A stretch of DNA of 64,000 nucleotides from an uncultured Lachnospiraceae bacterium. Its GTDB lineage: Bacteria; Bacillota; Clostridia; Lachnospirales; Lachnospiraceae. A program made the position numbers and the translations under genes. The number at the start of each line of letters is the position of its first letter. Positions within the stretch are counted from its first letter, which is position 1. The notes beneath the pieces were generated by a model that searched no databases, was not told where the DNA came from, and was given only the letters and a program-made list of their open reading frames with translations. Shown here in pieces: positions 53,641 to 60,536 of the stretch. The stretch lies in NCBI GenBank assembly GCA_947626945.1, contig CANQUC010000003.1, forward strand, positions 1 through 64,000, in the 5' to 3' direction.

Positions 53641-53656
53641 ATTTTCTTTTCGTTAA

Positions 53657-53685
53657 ATTTTACTACCGCCGTCCGGATTTGTCAA
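53657..53685 (-). promoter_or_regulatory. Promoter of the trp operon
   Basis: Consensus TTGACA (53685-53680), 17-base spacer, TAAAAT (53662-53657) on the minus strand, just upstream of the T-box. Confidence 0.75.
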
Positions 53686-53841
53686 GAATTTTCTTGCGGG
53701 CGCCCTCAGCCGGCCATCCAGGATCAGACATGGCTTTTGTTTTTACACTTTTACCAAAAATCTCTTTCTTTTTTTTGTTTTTTCGTGTAATATGATTGTA
53801 TCTGATACCGGAAGAAATGAACTAAGAAAGGAATTACGATT

Positions 53842-55149
53842 ATGGGAAATTATTTTCAGCCCGAAATTGAGTGCGCCTCTCAGGAACAGATCAGGGCCTG
53901 GCAGGATGAGCGTCTGGTCAAACAGGTGCGCCGTGTTTATGAAAACGTCCCCTACTACAGAAAAAAAATGGAAGAAAAAGGCGTTACGCCCGACAACATC
54001 CGGTCCACCGCGGACCTGCATAAGCTTCCATTTCTTACAAAGGATGATCTGCGGGACGCCTATCCCTACGGACTGCTGGCCACGCCCCTGAAAGACTGTG
54101 TGCGCATTCAGTCTACCAGCGGCACTACCGGCAGACGGGTGGTTGCCTTTTACACCCAGCACGATATCGATCTGTGGGATGAATGCTGCGCCAGAGCCAT
54201 TGTAGCCGCAGGCGGCACAAAGGACGACGTGGTGCACGTCTGCTACGGGTACGGCCTGTTTACCGGAGGCCCCGGCCTGAACGGAGGCTCTCACAAGCTT
54301 GGCTCCCTAACGCTTCCCATGTCCTCCGGCAACACGGAGCGTCAGATTCAGTTTATGTGCGATCTCGGCTCCACCATTCTCTGCTGTACCCCGTCCTATG
54401 CCGCGTATCTTGCGGAGAGCATCTACGAACGGGGCGTGCGGGACCAGATCAAACTGAAAGCGGGCATCTTTGGCGCGGAGGCGTGGACGGAGGAAATGCG
54501 CCAGGATATCCAGGACAAGCTGGGCATTAAGGCCTATGACATTTACGGCCTTACGGAGATTTCCGGCCCCGGCGTTTCTTTTGAATGCAGCGAGCAGACC
54601 GGCATGCACATCAACGAGGATCATTTTATCGCCGAGATCATTGATCCCAATACCGGAGAGGTTCTGCCGGAGGGAGAAAAGGGAGAGCTGGTGTTTACCA
54701 GCATTACCAAGGAAGCCTTTCCGCTGCTGCGCTACCGCACCCGGGATATCTGCGTGCTGAGCAGAAAGAAATGCTCCTGCGGCAGAACCCATGTAAAAAT
54801 GAGCAAGCCTATGGGAAGAAGCGACGACATGCTGATTATCAAGGGCGTCAACGTATTCCCGTCTCAGATTGAAACCGTGCTGATGAACAAAGGCTATCCC
54901 GCCAACTACCAGATCATCGTCACCCGAGAGAACAACAGCGATCAGCTGGAGGTGCAGGTGGAAATGACGCCGGAGCTGTTCTCCGACTCTGTCAGCGAAA
55001 TCTCAAAGAAAGAGAAAGACCTGATCAACGCCCTGAAGGCAATGCTTGGCATTTACGCAAAGGTGACGCTTGTAGCGCCCAAGACCATTACCCGAAGCGA
55101 GGGCAAGGCCGTCCGGGTCATTGACAAGCGCAATCTGTATCAATCATAA
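53842..55149 (+). CDS. Phenylacetate-CoA ligase (aryl-CoA ligase)
   Basis: Adenylate-forming ligase of 435 residues that activates phenylacetate or a related aryl acid to its CoA ester. It has the ATP motif SVQSTSGTTGRRV-like segment (QSTSGTTGRRVVAFYT), the YDIYGLTEISGPG motif and the C-terminal hinge RSDDMLIIKGVNVFPSQIE. In gut Clostridia such ligases are linked to ferredoxin-dependent oxidation of aromatic 2-oxo acids; no such oxidoreductase is in the window. SD: AAAGGAATT, about 8 bases from the ATG. It is followed by an ACT-domain gene. Confidence 0.93.
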   Translation: MGNYFQPEIECASQEQIRAWQDERLVKQVRRVYENVPYYRKKMEEKGVTPDNIRSTADLHKLPFLTKDDLRDAYPYGLLATPLKDCVRIQSTSGTTGRRVVAFYTQHDIDLWDECCARAIVAAGGTKDDVVHVCYGYGLFTGGPGLNGGSHKLGSLTLPMSSGNTERQIQFMCDLGSTILCCTPSYAAYLAESIYERGVRDQIKLKAGIFGAEAWTEEMRQDIQDKLGIKAYDIYGLTEISGPGVSFECSEQTGMHINEDHFIAEIIDPNTGEVLPEGEKGELVFTSITKEAFPLLRYRTRDICVLSRKKCSCGRTHVKMSKPMGRSDDMLIIKGVNVFPSQIETVLMNKGYPANYQIIVTRENNSDQLEVQVEMTPELFSDSVSEISKKEKDLINALKAMLGIYAKVTLVAPKTITRSEGKAVRVIDKRNLYQS

Positions 55150-55162
55150 AGGAGGTTTTCTT

Positions 55163-55594
55163 ATGACCATTGAGCAAATTTCCATTTTTGTGGAAAACAA
55201 AGCAGGCGGTCTCTCCCAGGTGACCAAAACCCTGGCCGACCACCAGATCGATCTGCGCACGCTTTCCATTGCGGAGACGCCGGATTTCGGTGTGCTGCGG
55301 GCCATCGTAAACGATCCCGGAAAAACCGCCGCCATCTTGACGGAAGCCGGCTACATCTGCAAGATCACCCCGGTTCTGGCAGTGGCCATTGACGACCGTC
55401 CCGGAGGACTTCATAAGGTGCTGCAGCTTCTGGCAGACAATGGGATCAACCTGGAATATACTTACGCCTTTGTTACCCGAGCAAGCGATACCGCCTATAT
55501 GGTTGTCCGGGTGGCGGATAATCAGAAAGCCATCCAGGTTCTTACCGAAAGCGGAATCCCCCTTGTCAACGCAAAGGATCTGTTTGCCCTCTGA
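55163..55594 (+). CDS. Tandem ACT-domain protein
   Basis: A protein of 143 residues made of two ACT domains (residues about 3-68 and 70-140), small-molecule-binding folds that usually sense amino acids. The start is ATG 55163 with AAAGGAGG upstream; only 13 bases separate it from the CoA ligase gene. This ligase-ACT pair is common in Clostridia and archaea and suggests control of the ligase by an aromatic amino acid; the ligand is inferred. Confidence 0.9.
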   Translation: MTIEQISIFVENKAGGLSQVTKTLADHQIDLRTLSIAETPDFGVLRAIVNDPGKTAAILTEAGYICKITPVLAVAIDDRPGGLHKVLQLLADNGINLEYTYAFVTRASDTAYMVVRVADNQKAIQVLTESGIPLVNAKDLFAL

Positions 55595-55615
55595 CGGTTC
55601 ATAAAAACGGCAAAA

Positions 55616-55665
55616 CGCCGGAGAGCGGAAAGCATTTTCATGCCTCCCGCCCTCCGGCGCTTTTT
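55616..55665 (+). terminator. Terminator of the CoA ligase-ACT operon
   Basis: CGCCGGAG (55616-55623) pairs with CTCCGGCG (55652-55659) and is followed by CTTTTT. The A-run on the other side (AAAACG) means it can also end hsp20 transcription from the minus strand. Confidence 0.82.
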
Positions 55666-55687
55666 AGATCCCGCTGATCTCATTTTG

Positions 55688-56137
55688 TCAGCCTTCAATT
55701 GCGATCCATTTGTCCTCTTCCACCTTTTTGGGCGCTTCCTTGGGAAGATTCAGCTTAAGGATCCCATCCTCATACTTCGCGTGGATGTCATCCTGGGTGA
55801 TTCCCTCTCCCACATAAAAGCTGCGGCTTACGCTTCCCACAAAACGCTCCCGGCGAATGTACTTGCCGTCCTCGTTCTTTTCATCCTGATTGACGTTTCT
55901 TGTGGCGCTGACAGTCAGGCAGCCCTTTTCCAGCTTGGCGCTGATCTCATCCTTTTTGTAGCCCGGCAGATCAATATCGATCTCATAGCCGTCTTCCTTC
56001 TCTTTTACGTCCGTCCGCATAACACCCTGGGCGCTTTTTCCGTTGGTAAGATGTTTTCTTCCGGAAAACATGCTGTCAAAAGGAAAATCCATCCAGTCGT
56101 CAAAAAGATCTTCTCCAAAAATACTCGGCATCAACAT
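55688..56137 (-). CDS. Small heat shock protein, Hsp20/alpha-crystallin family
   Basis: ATP-independent chaperone of 149 residues. The alpha-crystallin domain (about 40-140) runs from RTDVKEKEDGYEIDIDLPGY to YEDGILKLNLPKE, with the conserved G-x-L (GILKL) motif, and the C-terminus ends VEEDKWIAIEG. Its promoter overlaps a CIRCE operator, so HrcA should repress it. Confidence 0.95.
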   Translation of the reverse strand: MLMPSIFGEDLFDDWMDFPFDSMFSGRKHLTNGKSAQGVMRTDVKEKEDGYEIDIDLPGYKKDEISAKLEKGCLTVSATRNVNQDEKNEDGKYIRRERFVGSVSRSFYVGEGITQDDIHAKYEDGILKLNLPKEAPKKVEEDKWIAIEG

Positions 56138-56246
56138 AAGTCATATCCCCTTTCAAAATATGAAAATCATTTTCTGAACAACAGACATTCTTAGCATACC
56201 GCATCTTTTTCTTGTTTATGCGTGCTTTTTTCTTTGTTCTATCCGT

Positions 56247-56275
56247 AATATAACACGCATTGTTAGCACTGTCAA
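56247..56275 (-). promoter_or_regulatory. Promoter of hsp20
   Basis: Consensus TTGACA (56275-56270), 17-base spacer, TATATT (56252-56247) on the minus strand. The -35 lies inside the CIRCE element. The transcript leader would be about 100 bases. Confidence 0.75.
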
Positions 56276-56289
56276 GTGTTGAGTGCTAA
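56263..56289. promoter_or_regulatory. CIRCE operator (HrcA binding site)
   Basis: TTAGCACTG-N9-GAGTGCTAA, one base from the perfect TTAGCACTC-N9-GAGTGCTAA inverted repeat. It covers the -35 of hsp20. Confidence 0.92.
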
Positions 56290-56312
56290 AATTATGTGAA
56301 TATTTTGTGTCC

Positions 56313-56353
56313 AACAAAAAAAAGCGGCAGTCTGAATTTTTTCAAACTGCCGC
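56313..56353 (-). terminator. Terminator of the AIM24-family gene
   Basis: On the minus strand GCGGCAGT..TGAA pairs with TTCA..ACTGCCGC and is followed by eight T residues, about 20 bases after the stop codon. Confidence 0.85.
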
Positions 56354-56371
56354 AATGTTCTTTTCTTTCAG

Positions 56372-57052
56372 TTATTTGGAAGTAGGTATGTAAGGCCTTA
56401 AAACACCTGCCACATTGACCAGCGGGAGCGTCTGCAGCCAGACATGTCCCGGTCCGGTAATCACAGTGTTAAAGAATCCCTCACCGCCAAACAGTTTGTT
56501 TTTGGCGCCGGCTACTGTTTTGATATCAATGTCACAGGACGCGGTCATCGCTGCCAGATGTCCGGTATCGATCACCATCTGCTGTCCTTTTTCCAGCTCA
56601 TACTCTACTACATGACCATCAAACTCCGCAAACACGATTCCCGTTCCGGAAGTCTTCTGCATGATAAAGCCCTCGCCGCCAAACAGGCCGGCGGCAACTT
56701 TCTTACGGAAGTGCACAGACAGGGTCACACCTTTCTCTCCTGCCAGATACGCGCTCTTCTGGAAAATCATCTCATGGCCCGGAGAGATTTCAAAAGGCAC
56801 GATGGAGCCCGGGAAAGACGAGGAAAACGCAATCATGCCCGGTCCGCCCTCGGCGGTATAAATATTCTGAAACATTTTTTCCCCTGAAAAAGCTCTTCCA
56901 AGAGCTTTTCCGATTCCGCCGTTTGTAGTTGTCTCCATTTTCATGTTAGGAGTCATCCAGGACATGGCGCCTCCCTCTGTGGTCATCTGCTCTCCCGGCT
57001 CAAGTTCGCAGATTACTACCGGCAGAGTATCTCCTTTAATTTGATATTTCAT
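56372..57052 (-). CDS. AIM24 / TIGR00266-family protein
   Basis: A beta-rich protein of 226 residues with glycine-rich repeats (GEGFIMQKTSGTG, FGGEGFFNTVITGPGHVWLQT) and the family start MKYQIKGDTLPVVICELEPGE. No catalytic motif is known for the family; its function is unclear. An SD (GGAGGT) precedes the ATG. A 13-base palindrome (AGCATA-C-TATGCT, 57086-57098) lies in the 107-base gap to the peptide gene and may be part of a promoter region, which I could not define clearly. Confidence 0.88.
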   Translation of the reverse strand: MKYQIKGDTLPVVICELEPGEQMTTEGGAMSWMTPNMKMETTTNGGIGKALGRAFSGEKMFQNIYTAEGGPGMIAFSSSFPGSIVPFEISPGHEMIFQKSAYLAGEKGVTLSVHFRKKVAAGLFGGEGFIMQKTSGTGIVFAEFDGHVVEYELEKGQQMVIDTGHLAAMTASCDIDIKTVAGAKNKLFGGEGFFNTVITGPGHVWLQTLPLVNVAGVLRPYIPTSK

Positions 57053-57159
57053 GACCTAATACCTCCTGTATAATATTTTTTTATCAGCATAGTATGCTTA
57101 TGCTTTCAAATTGAAACCGATCCGTTCAAAATCATCGCTTCGTCTGTTTTTTATGGATT

Positions 57160-57504
57160 TTACATCTTCATTTTCAAAAAAGCTGCAAAGCCCTCTTCAG
57201 TTGGTGTCTGTCCAAACTTTGACATCAACGTTTCATACTGCTTCCGGTACACTTGCGTCAGCATCTCTTTCATTGCTGATGATATTCCGCCGGCGACATG
57301 CTCCAGTTCGTCTTCAGACAGCTCCTCTTGGCCGTCTACGGGCACAGCTTTCATATCATTCAAAAATATGCCAATCTCACTTTCAGATAGATCCAGCCCT
57401 TTTTCGCCCAGCGCTTCCTGCATTTCTTTCGGGTTATCGAGCTCCATAAGCCGGCTGACAAACTGTTTGTCTGACAATATTTCATTGAATTTTTGTTCGT
57501 TCAT
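57160..57504 (-). CDS. Nif11-like leader RiPP precursor A
   Basis: A peptide of 114 residues. Residues 1-73 are a Nif11-type leader ending ELSEDELEHVAGG, the classical double-glycine cleavage site; residues 74-114 are the core (ISSAMKEMLTQVYRKQYETL... ending GFAAFLKMKM). The core has no cysteine and few Ser/Thr, so lanthionine or thioether rings are unlikely. The ATG at 57504 is 6 bases after GGAGG; an in-frame ATG six codons upstream lacks an SD. No modification enzyme, C39 peptidase or exporter lies within the window. The mature product and its role are unknown. Confidence 0.8.
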   Translation of the reverse strand: MNEQKFNEILSDKQFVSRLMELDNPKEMQEALGEKGLDLSESEIGIFLNDMKAVPVDGQEELSEDELEHVAGGISSAMKEMLTQVYRKQYETLMSKFGQTPTEEGFAAFLKMKM

Positions 57505-57583
57505 TTTCTTCCTCCATGTCAATCATGAACTGAATTAAAACCGGTCCGTTCAAAATCATCGCTTCGTCTGTTTTTTATGGATT

Positions 57584-57919
57584 TTACATCATTATTTTCA
57601 AAAAATCTGCAAAGCCCGCTTCAGTTGGTGTCCCTCCAACCATTGACATCAACCCTTCATACTGCCTCCGGTAATATTGTATCCTTGTATCATCCATTGT
57701 TCCGCCGGCGACGTGCTCCAGTTCGTCTTCAGACAGCTCCTCTTGGCCGTCTACGGGCACAGCTTTCATATCATTCAAAAATATGCCGATCTCACTTTCA
57801 GATAGATCCAGCCCTTTTTCGCGCAGCGCTTCCTGCATTTCTTTCGGGTTATCGAGCTCCATAAGCCGGCTGACAAACTGTTTGTCTGACAACATTTCAT
57901 TGAATTTTTGTTCGTTCAT
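57584..57919 (-). CDS. Nif11-like leader RiPP precursor B
   Basis: A peptide of 111 residues, paralogue of the adjacent precursor. The leader (1-73) differs at only two positions, I9M and G33R. The core (74-111; TMDDTRIQYYRRQYEGLMSM then GGTPTEAGFADFLKIMM) shares 21 of 38 aligned residues with A and lacks three residues. Conserved core elements are Y-R-x-Q-Y-E-x-L-M-S, TPTE-x-GFA-x-FLK and the final Met. The core is cysteine-free. It is first in transcription order, with SD GGAGG 6 bases before the ATG and a good promoter about 90 bases upstream. Confidence 0.8.
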   Translation of the reverse strand: MNEQKFNEMLSDKQFVSRLMELDNPKEMQEALREKGLDLSESEIGIFLNDMKAVPVDGQEELSEDELEHVAGGTMDDTRIQYYRRQYEGLMSMVGGTPTEAGFADFLKIMM

Positions 57920-58009
57920 TTTCTTCCTCCTTATGAATCATAAACTCTGCCAATCTGTCTGATTGTTTTCTATTCAAATAAATATTGGCATTTTCATATT
58001 CCAGTAACT

Positions 58010-58038
58010 AGTATAGCTTCTGTTTTCTTTTCTGTCAT
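58010..58038 (-). promoter_or_regulatory. Promoter of the Nif11-like precursor genes
   Basis: ATGACA (58038-58033), 17-base spacer, TATACT (58015-58010) on the minus strand, giving a leader of about 85 bases before precursor B. Precursor A probably depends on the same transcript, as its upstream gap (57505-57583) shows no clear promoter. Confidence 0.65.
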
Positions 58039-58098
58039 GAACCAAAACGGTCTATTTGTGTTTCCCGGTCATTTCCATGCAGGGAATAAATTGAAAGG

Positions 58099-58126
58099 AA
58101 AAAAGCTGCGGCCTTGCCGCAGCTTT
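58099..58126 (-). terminator. Terminator of the coiled membrane protein gene
   Basis: On the minus strand AAAGCTGCGGC / GCCGCAGCTTT with a 3-base loop, followed by TTTTTTCC; 27 bases after the stop at 58153. Confidence 0.88.
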
Positions 58127-58152
58127 GATGGTGCCTGTTTTTTGGAGTCTTC

Positions 58153-58458
58153 TTATTTTAAGGATTCTATCAGATCCACAATGGGGGAAACGGTCCGGTT
58201 TAAATTGTCCACGGCCTCGTTTACCTGATCCATGTCCAGTGTTTCCACTGTCTGATCCAGATCCTTCAGGGTCTGATCCAGCACATTCAGGGTTCCGGTC
58301 AGATGCACCGCGAGAAATATGGCCACAGCGGCCACAACCGCGCACAGAACTGAGACCATCACCGCCATATACCGCTGTGATCTCAGCTGCTTTTTCATCA
58401 ATTGGATCTCCTGATTTTCCATTGGGGCGTCCTGGATCGTTTCGTCAACTTTACTCAT
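58153..58458 (-). CDS. Small membrane-anchored coiled-coil protein, unknown
   Basis: A protein of 101 residues: charged N-terminus, one transmembrane helix (about 30-54, MAVMVSVLCAVVAAVAIFLA), then an amphipathic helical segment with heptad-like LDQTLKDLDQTVETLD spacing. I do not recognise a family beyond general resemblance to DUF948-like coiled coils. It is 14 bases downstream of the HMGL-like aldolase and ends in a strong terminator, so the two form an operon. Confidence 0.72.
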   Translation of the reverse strand: MSKVDETIQDAPMENQEIQLMKKQLRSQRYMAVMVSVLCAVVAAVAIFLAVHLTGTLNVLDQTLKDLDQTVETLDMDQVNEAVDNLNRTVSPIVDLIESLK

Positions 58459-58472
58459 GATTTTCTCCCTTG

Positions 58473-59444
58473 CTAATCCTGTACAATCAGTTCCTTATAA
58501 AATTCCGCGTAATCCTTCCGCTCTTCCCGGGTAAACTGAATGGCGGCGCGGGGATGCTGGTTCAGCAGACCGGTAAGCAGATACTGCACGTCGTATCCCC
58601 AGGTGACGCTTTCTTTCATTGCCGTCATATACCGCTCAATAAACTGAATCACCGGATATACTTTATATTTGGGATTTTTCAGAAATCCAAGCAAAAGCTC
58701 CATGGCACAGTTGCCCGCGCCCCGTCCCATATTTCCGTAGGTGGCGTCCAGCCAGTCCGCTCCGTCTCCCACAGCCTCAATGGTATTGGCAAAAGCCAGC
58801 TGCTGGTTGTTATGGGCATGGATTCCCACTTTTTTGCCGTATTTTTCCGCGGCGTTCATAAACAGGTCCACAATGCGGGCAATCTGCTCGGGATACAGCG
58901 CGCCGTAGCTGTCTACAATATACAATCCGTTAACCGGCGTTTTTCCAAGCATGTCCAAAGCCGCTTTTACATCCGCTTCCTGGGCATTGGAAATGGCCAT
59001 GATATTGCAGGTGGTCTCATAGCCTTTTTTCGCCGCGTCTTCAATCATGTCCACCGCCGTGGGAATGCTGTTCATGTAGGTGGCCACCCGGATTAAATCA
59101 ATGGGACTTTCGCTTCTCTCAATAATATCCTTTTGGTAATCGCAGCGTCCCACATCCGCCATTACCGCGATCTTCAGATCTGTTTCATTGTCTCCCACAA
59201 TCTGACGGATATCCTCGTCTTTACAAAACTTCCATTTGCCAAACTTGTCCGGATCAAACATTTCCGAGGAAGCTTTGTATCCAAACTCCATATAATCCAC
59301 GCCGGCTTTCAGGTTTGCGGCATACAGCGCTTTCACAAACTCGTCGGTAAAATAGAAATCATTGACCAGCCCGCCGTCCCGCAGGGTGGCGTCCACCACA
59401 CGGATGTCCGGGCGAAAATCCATCAGTTTTGAAAGTTCTTTCAT
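58473..59444 (-). CDS. HMGL-like (DRE-TIM) aldolase, specificity unknown
   Basis: A protein of 323 residues with the DRE-TIM metallolyase fold: VVDATLRDGGLVNDFYF at the start (metal-binding Asp), and the metal His pair in VGIHAHNNQQLAF. It resembles 4-hydroxy-2-oxovalerate aldolase and related acyl lyases, but no dehydrogenase partner is adjacent and the C-terminal regulatory domain of isopropylmalate synthases is absent. The ATG at 59444 follows AAAGGAG; a longer frame upstream runs into the rpsI terminator, supporting this start. Confidence 0.8.
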   Translation of the reverse strand: MKELSKLMDFRPDIRVVDATLRDGGLVNDFYFTDEFVKALYAANLKAGVDYMEFGYKASSEMFDPDKFGKWKFCKDEDIRQIVGDNETDLKIAVMADVGRCDYQKDIIERSESPIDLIRVATYMNSIPTAVDMIEDAAKKGYETTCNIMAISNAQEADVKAALDMLGKTPVNGLYIVDSYGALYPEQIARIVDLFMNAAEKYGKKVGIHAHNNQQLAFANTIEAVGDGADWLDATYGNMGRGAGNCAMELLLGFLKNPKYKVYPVIQFIERYMTAMKESVTWGYDVQYLLTGLLNQHPRAAIQFTREERKDYAEFYKELIVQD

Positions 59445-59483
59445 ACGTTCTCCTTTCCGGTATATGTATCCGCTCTTTATACA

Positions 59484-59518
59484 AAAAGCTCCGGAAGAAA
59501 ACACTCTTCGGAGCTTTT
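59484..59518 (-). terminator. Terminator of rplM-rpsI
   Basis: On the minus strand AAAAGCTCCGAAG / CTTCCGGAGCTTTT closes a short loop and is followed by TTTTTG-type sequence, 23 bases after the rpsI stop. Confidence 0.82.
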
Positions 59519-59541
59519 GCGCACTCTGTCCATGAATCCCA

Positions 59542-59928
59542 TTATCTCTTTGAGAACTGAGGAGCTCTACGGGCCGCTTTGAGACCGTATTTCTTACGCT
59601 CTTTCATTCTGGGATCTCTTGTAAGATATCCTGCTTTTTTCAGAATGGGACGAAACTCTGCGTCCTCATGAAGCAACGCTCTGGCAATGCCGTGTCTTAC
59701 AGCGCCTGCCTGTCCGGTGTAACCGCCGCCGTGCACATTAACCTTTACATCATATTTGTTCAATGTATCCGTGGCAACCAAAGGCTGACGAACGATCACT
59801 TTCAGAGTTTCGAGACCGAAATAATCGTCAATATCTCTTTTGTTGATGGTGATTTTGCCTGTTCCGGGGGCCAGATATACTCTGGCGATGGATTTTTTTC
59901 TTCTACCTGTTCCATATGACTGCGCCAT
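59542..59928 (-). CDS. rpsI: 30S ribosomal protein S9
   Basis: A protein of 128 residues with the typical [18 protein letters not shown] start, [19 protein letters not shown] and the invariant C-terminus [12 protein letters not shown], whose last residues reach the ribosomal P site. It follows rplM by 24 bases. Confidence 0.98.
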   Translation of the reverse strand: MAQSYGTGRRKKSIARVYLAPGTGKITINKRDIDDYFGLETLKVIVRQPLVATDTLNKYDVKVNVHGGGYTGQAGAVRHGIARALLHEDAEFRPILKKAGYLTRDPRMKERKKYGLKAARRAPQFSKR

Positions 59929-59952
59929 GATCTGTTTCTCCTTTCATTCCAA

Positions 59953-60381
59953 TTAAAATGTCAGCACTTCCGGCTTCTGTGCCTGGTGCTTGTGATCCGG
60001 GCCTGCGTACACAAACAATTTCTTGTACATGGCTCTTCCAAGAGGTCCTTTTGGAAGCATTCCCTTTACCGCAAGCTCAATCACTCTTTCGGGTTTCTTT
60101 GCCAACATTTCTTTCAATGTAGTCTCTTTCATGCCGCCTACATATTCGGAATGACGATAATAGATTTTCTGGTCCAGTTTCTTTCCGGTAACTTTCACCT
60201 TATCGGCGTTGACTACGATCACATAATCGCCTGTATCAATATGGGGTGTGAAGATCGGTTTTTTCTTGCCTCTCAGCACACTTGCAACTTCTGAAGATAA
60301 GCGTCCTAACGTGCAGCCTTCTGCATCGACAACATACCATTTTCTTTCAATGGTTGCCGGACTCGCCATATAACTTTTCAT
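59953..60381 (-). CDS. rplM: 50S ribosomal protein L13
   Basis: A protein of 142 residues of normal length, with [32 protein letters not shown] and the [13 protein letters not shown] signature. The SD is GGAGG, and the gene is preceded by a structured leader and a consensus promoter. Confidence 0.98.
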   Translation of the reverse strand: MKSYMASPATIERKWYVVDAEGCTLGRLSSEVASVLRGKKKPIFTPHIDTGDYVIVVNADKVKVTGKKLDQKIYYRHSEYVGGMKETTLKEMLAKKPERVIELAVKGMLPKGPLGRAMYKKLFVYAGPDHKHQAQKPEVLTF

Positions 60382-60465
60382 TGGTTAACCTCCTGCTCAT
60401 ATGGTTGTTTCTATGATCTCAATGCCACATGAGGTCTTCTGTCTTTCCGGGGCTATGGAACAGAC

Positions 60466-60503
60466 AAAAAACCTGCAGACATCAATTACACTGCAAGCTT
60501 TTT
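60466..60503 (-). promoter_or_regulatory. Attenuator-like hairpin in the rplM leader
   Basis: On the minus strand, almost at the transcription start, AAAAAGCTTGCAG pairs with CTGCAGGTTTTTT (13 bp including G-U pairs) and ends in a T-run, as an intrinsic terminator would. A second hairpin (GTCTGTTCC / GGAAAGAC) follows at about 60466-60440. This resembles autoregulatory L13 leaders of Firmicutes; whether it is the same family is not certain. Confidence 0.55.
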
Positions 60504-60504
60504 G

Positions 60505-60533
60505 ATTATAATACACGGATTTTCAAGTGTCAA
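60505..60533 (-). promoter_or_regulatory. Promoter of rplM-rpsI
   Basis: Perfect TTGACA (60533-60528) and TATAAT (60510-60505) with a 17-base spacer on the minus strand, starting 4 bases after the preceding gene's stop. Confidence 0.85.
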
Positions 60534-60536
60534 CCC

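Larger units (their letters stand above)
57115..57945. repeat. Tandem duplication of a peptide-precursor unit
   Basis: Two adjacent copies of a unit of about 424 bases (starting near 57115 and 57539). Each contains a peptide gene, its SD and the same 3' flank; 46 bases downstream of each stop (TCCGTTCAAAATCATCGCTT and following) are identical. The copies differ mainly in the core-coding part, where the second is 9 bases shorter, and the leader-coding part is nearly identical. Confidence 0.88.

Noticed and set aside
53842..54200. Search for a promoter of the phenylacetate-CoA ligase gene
   Set aside because: Only a weak -35 (TTTCTT) at 17 bases from TAATAT could be seen in the T-rich upstream region (about 53771-53800), too weak to list.
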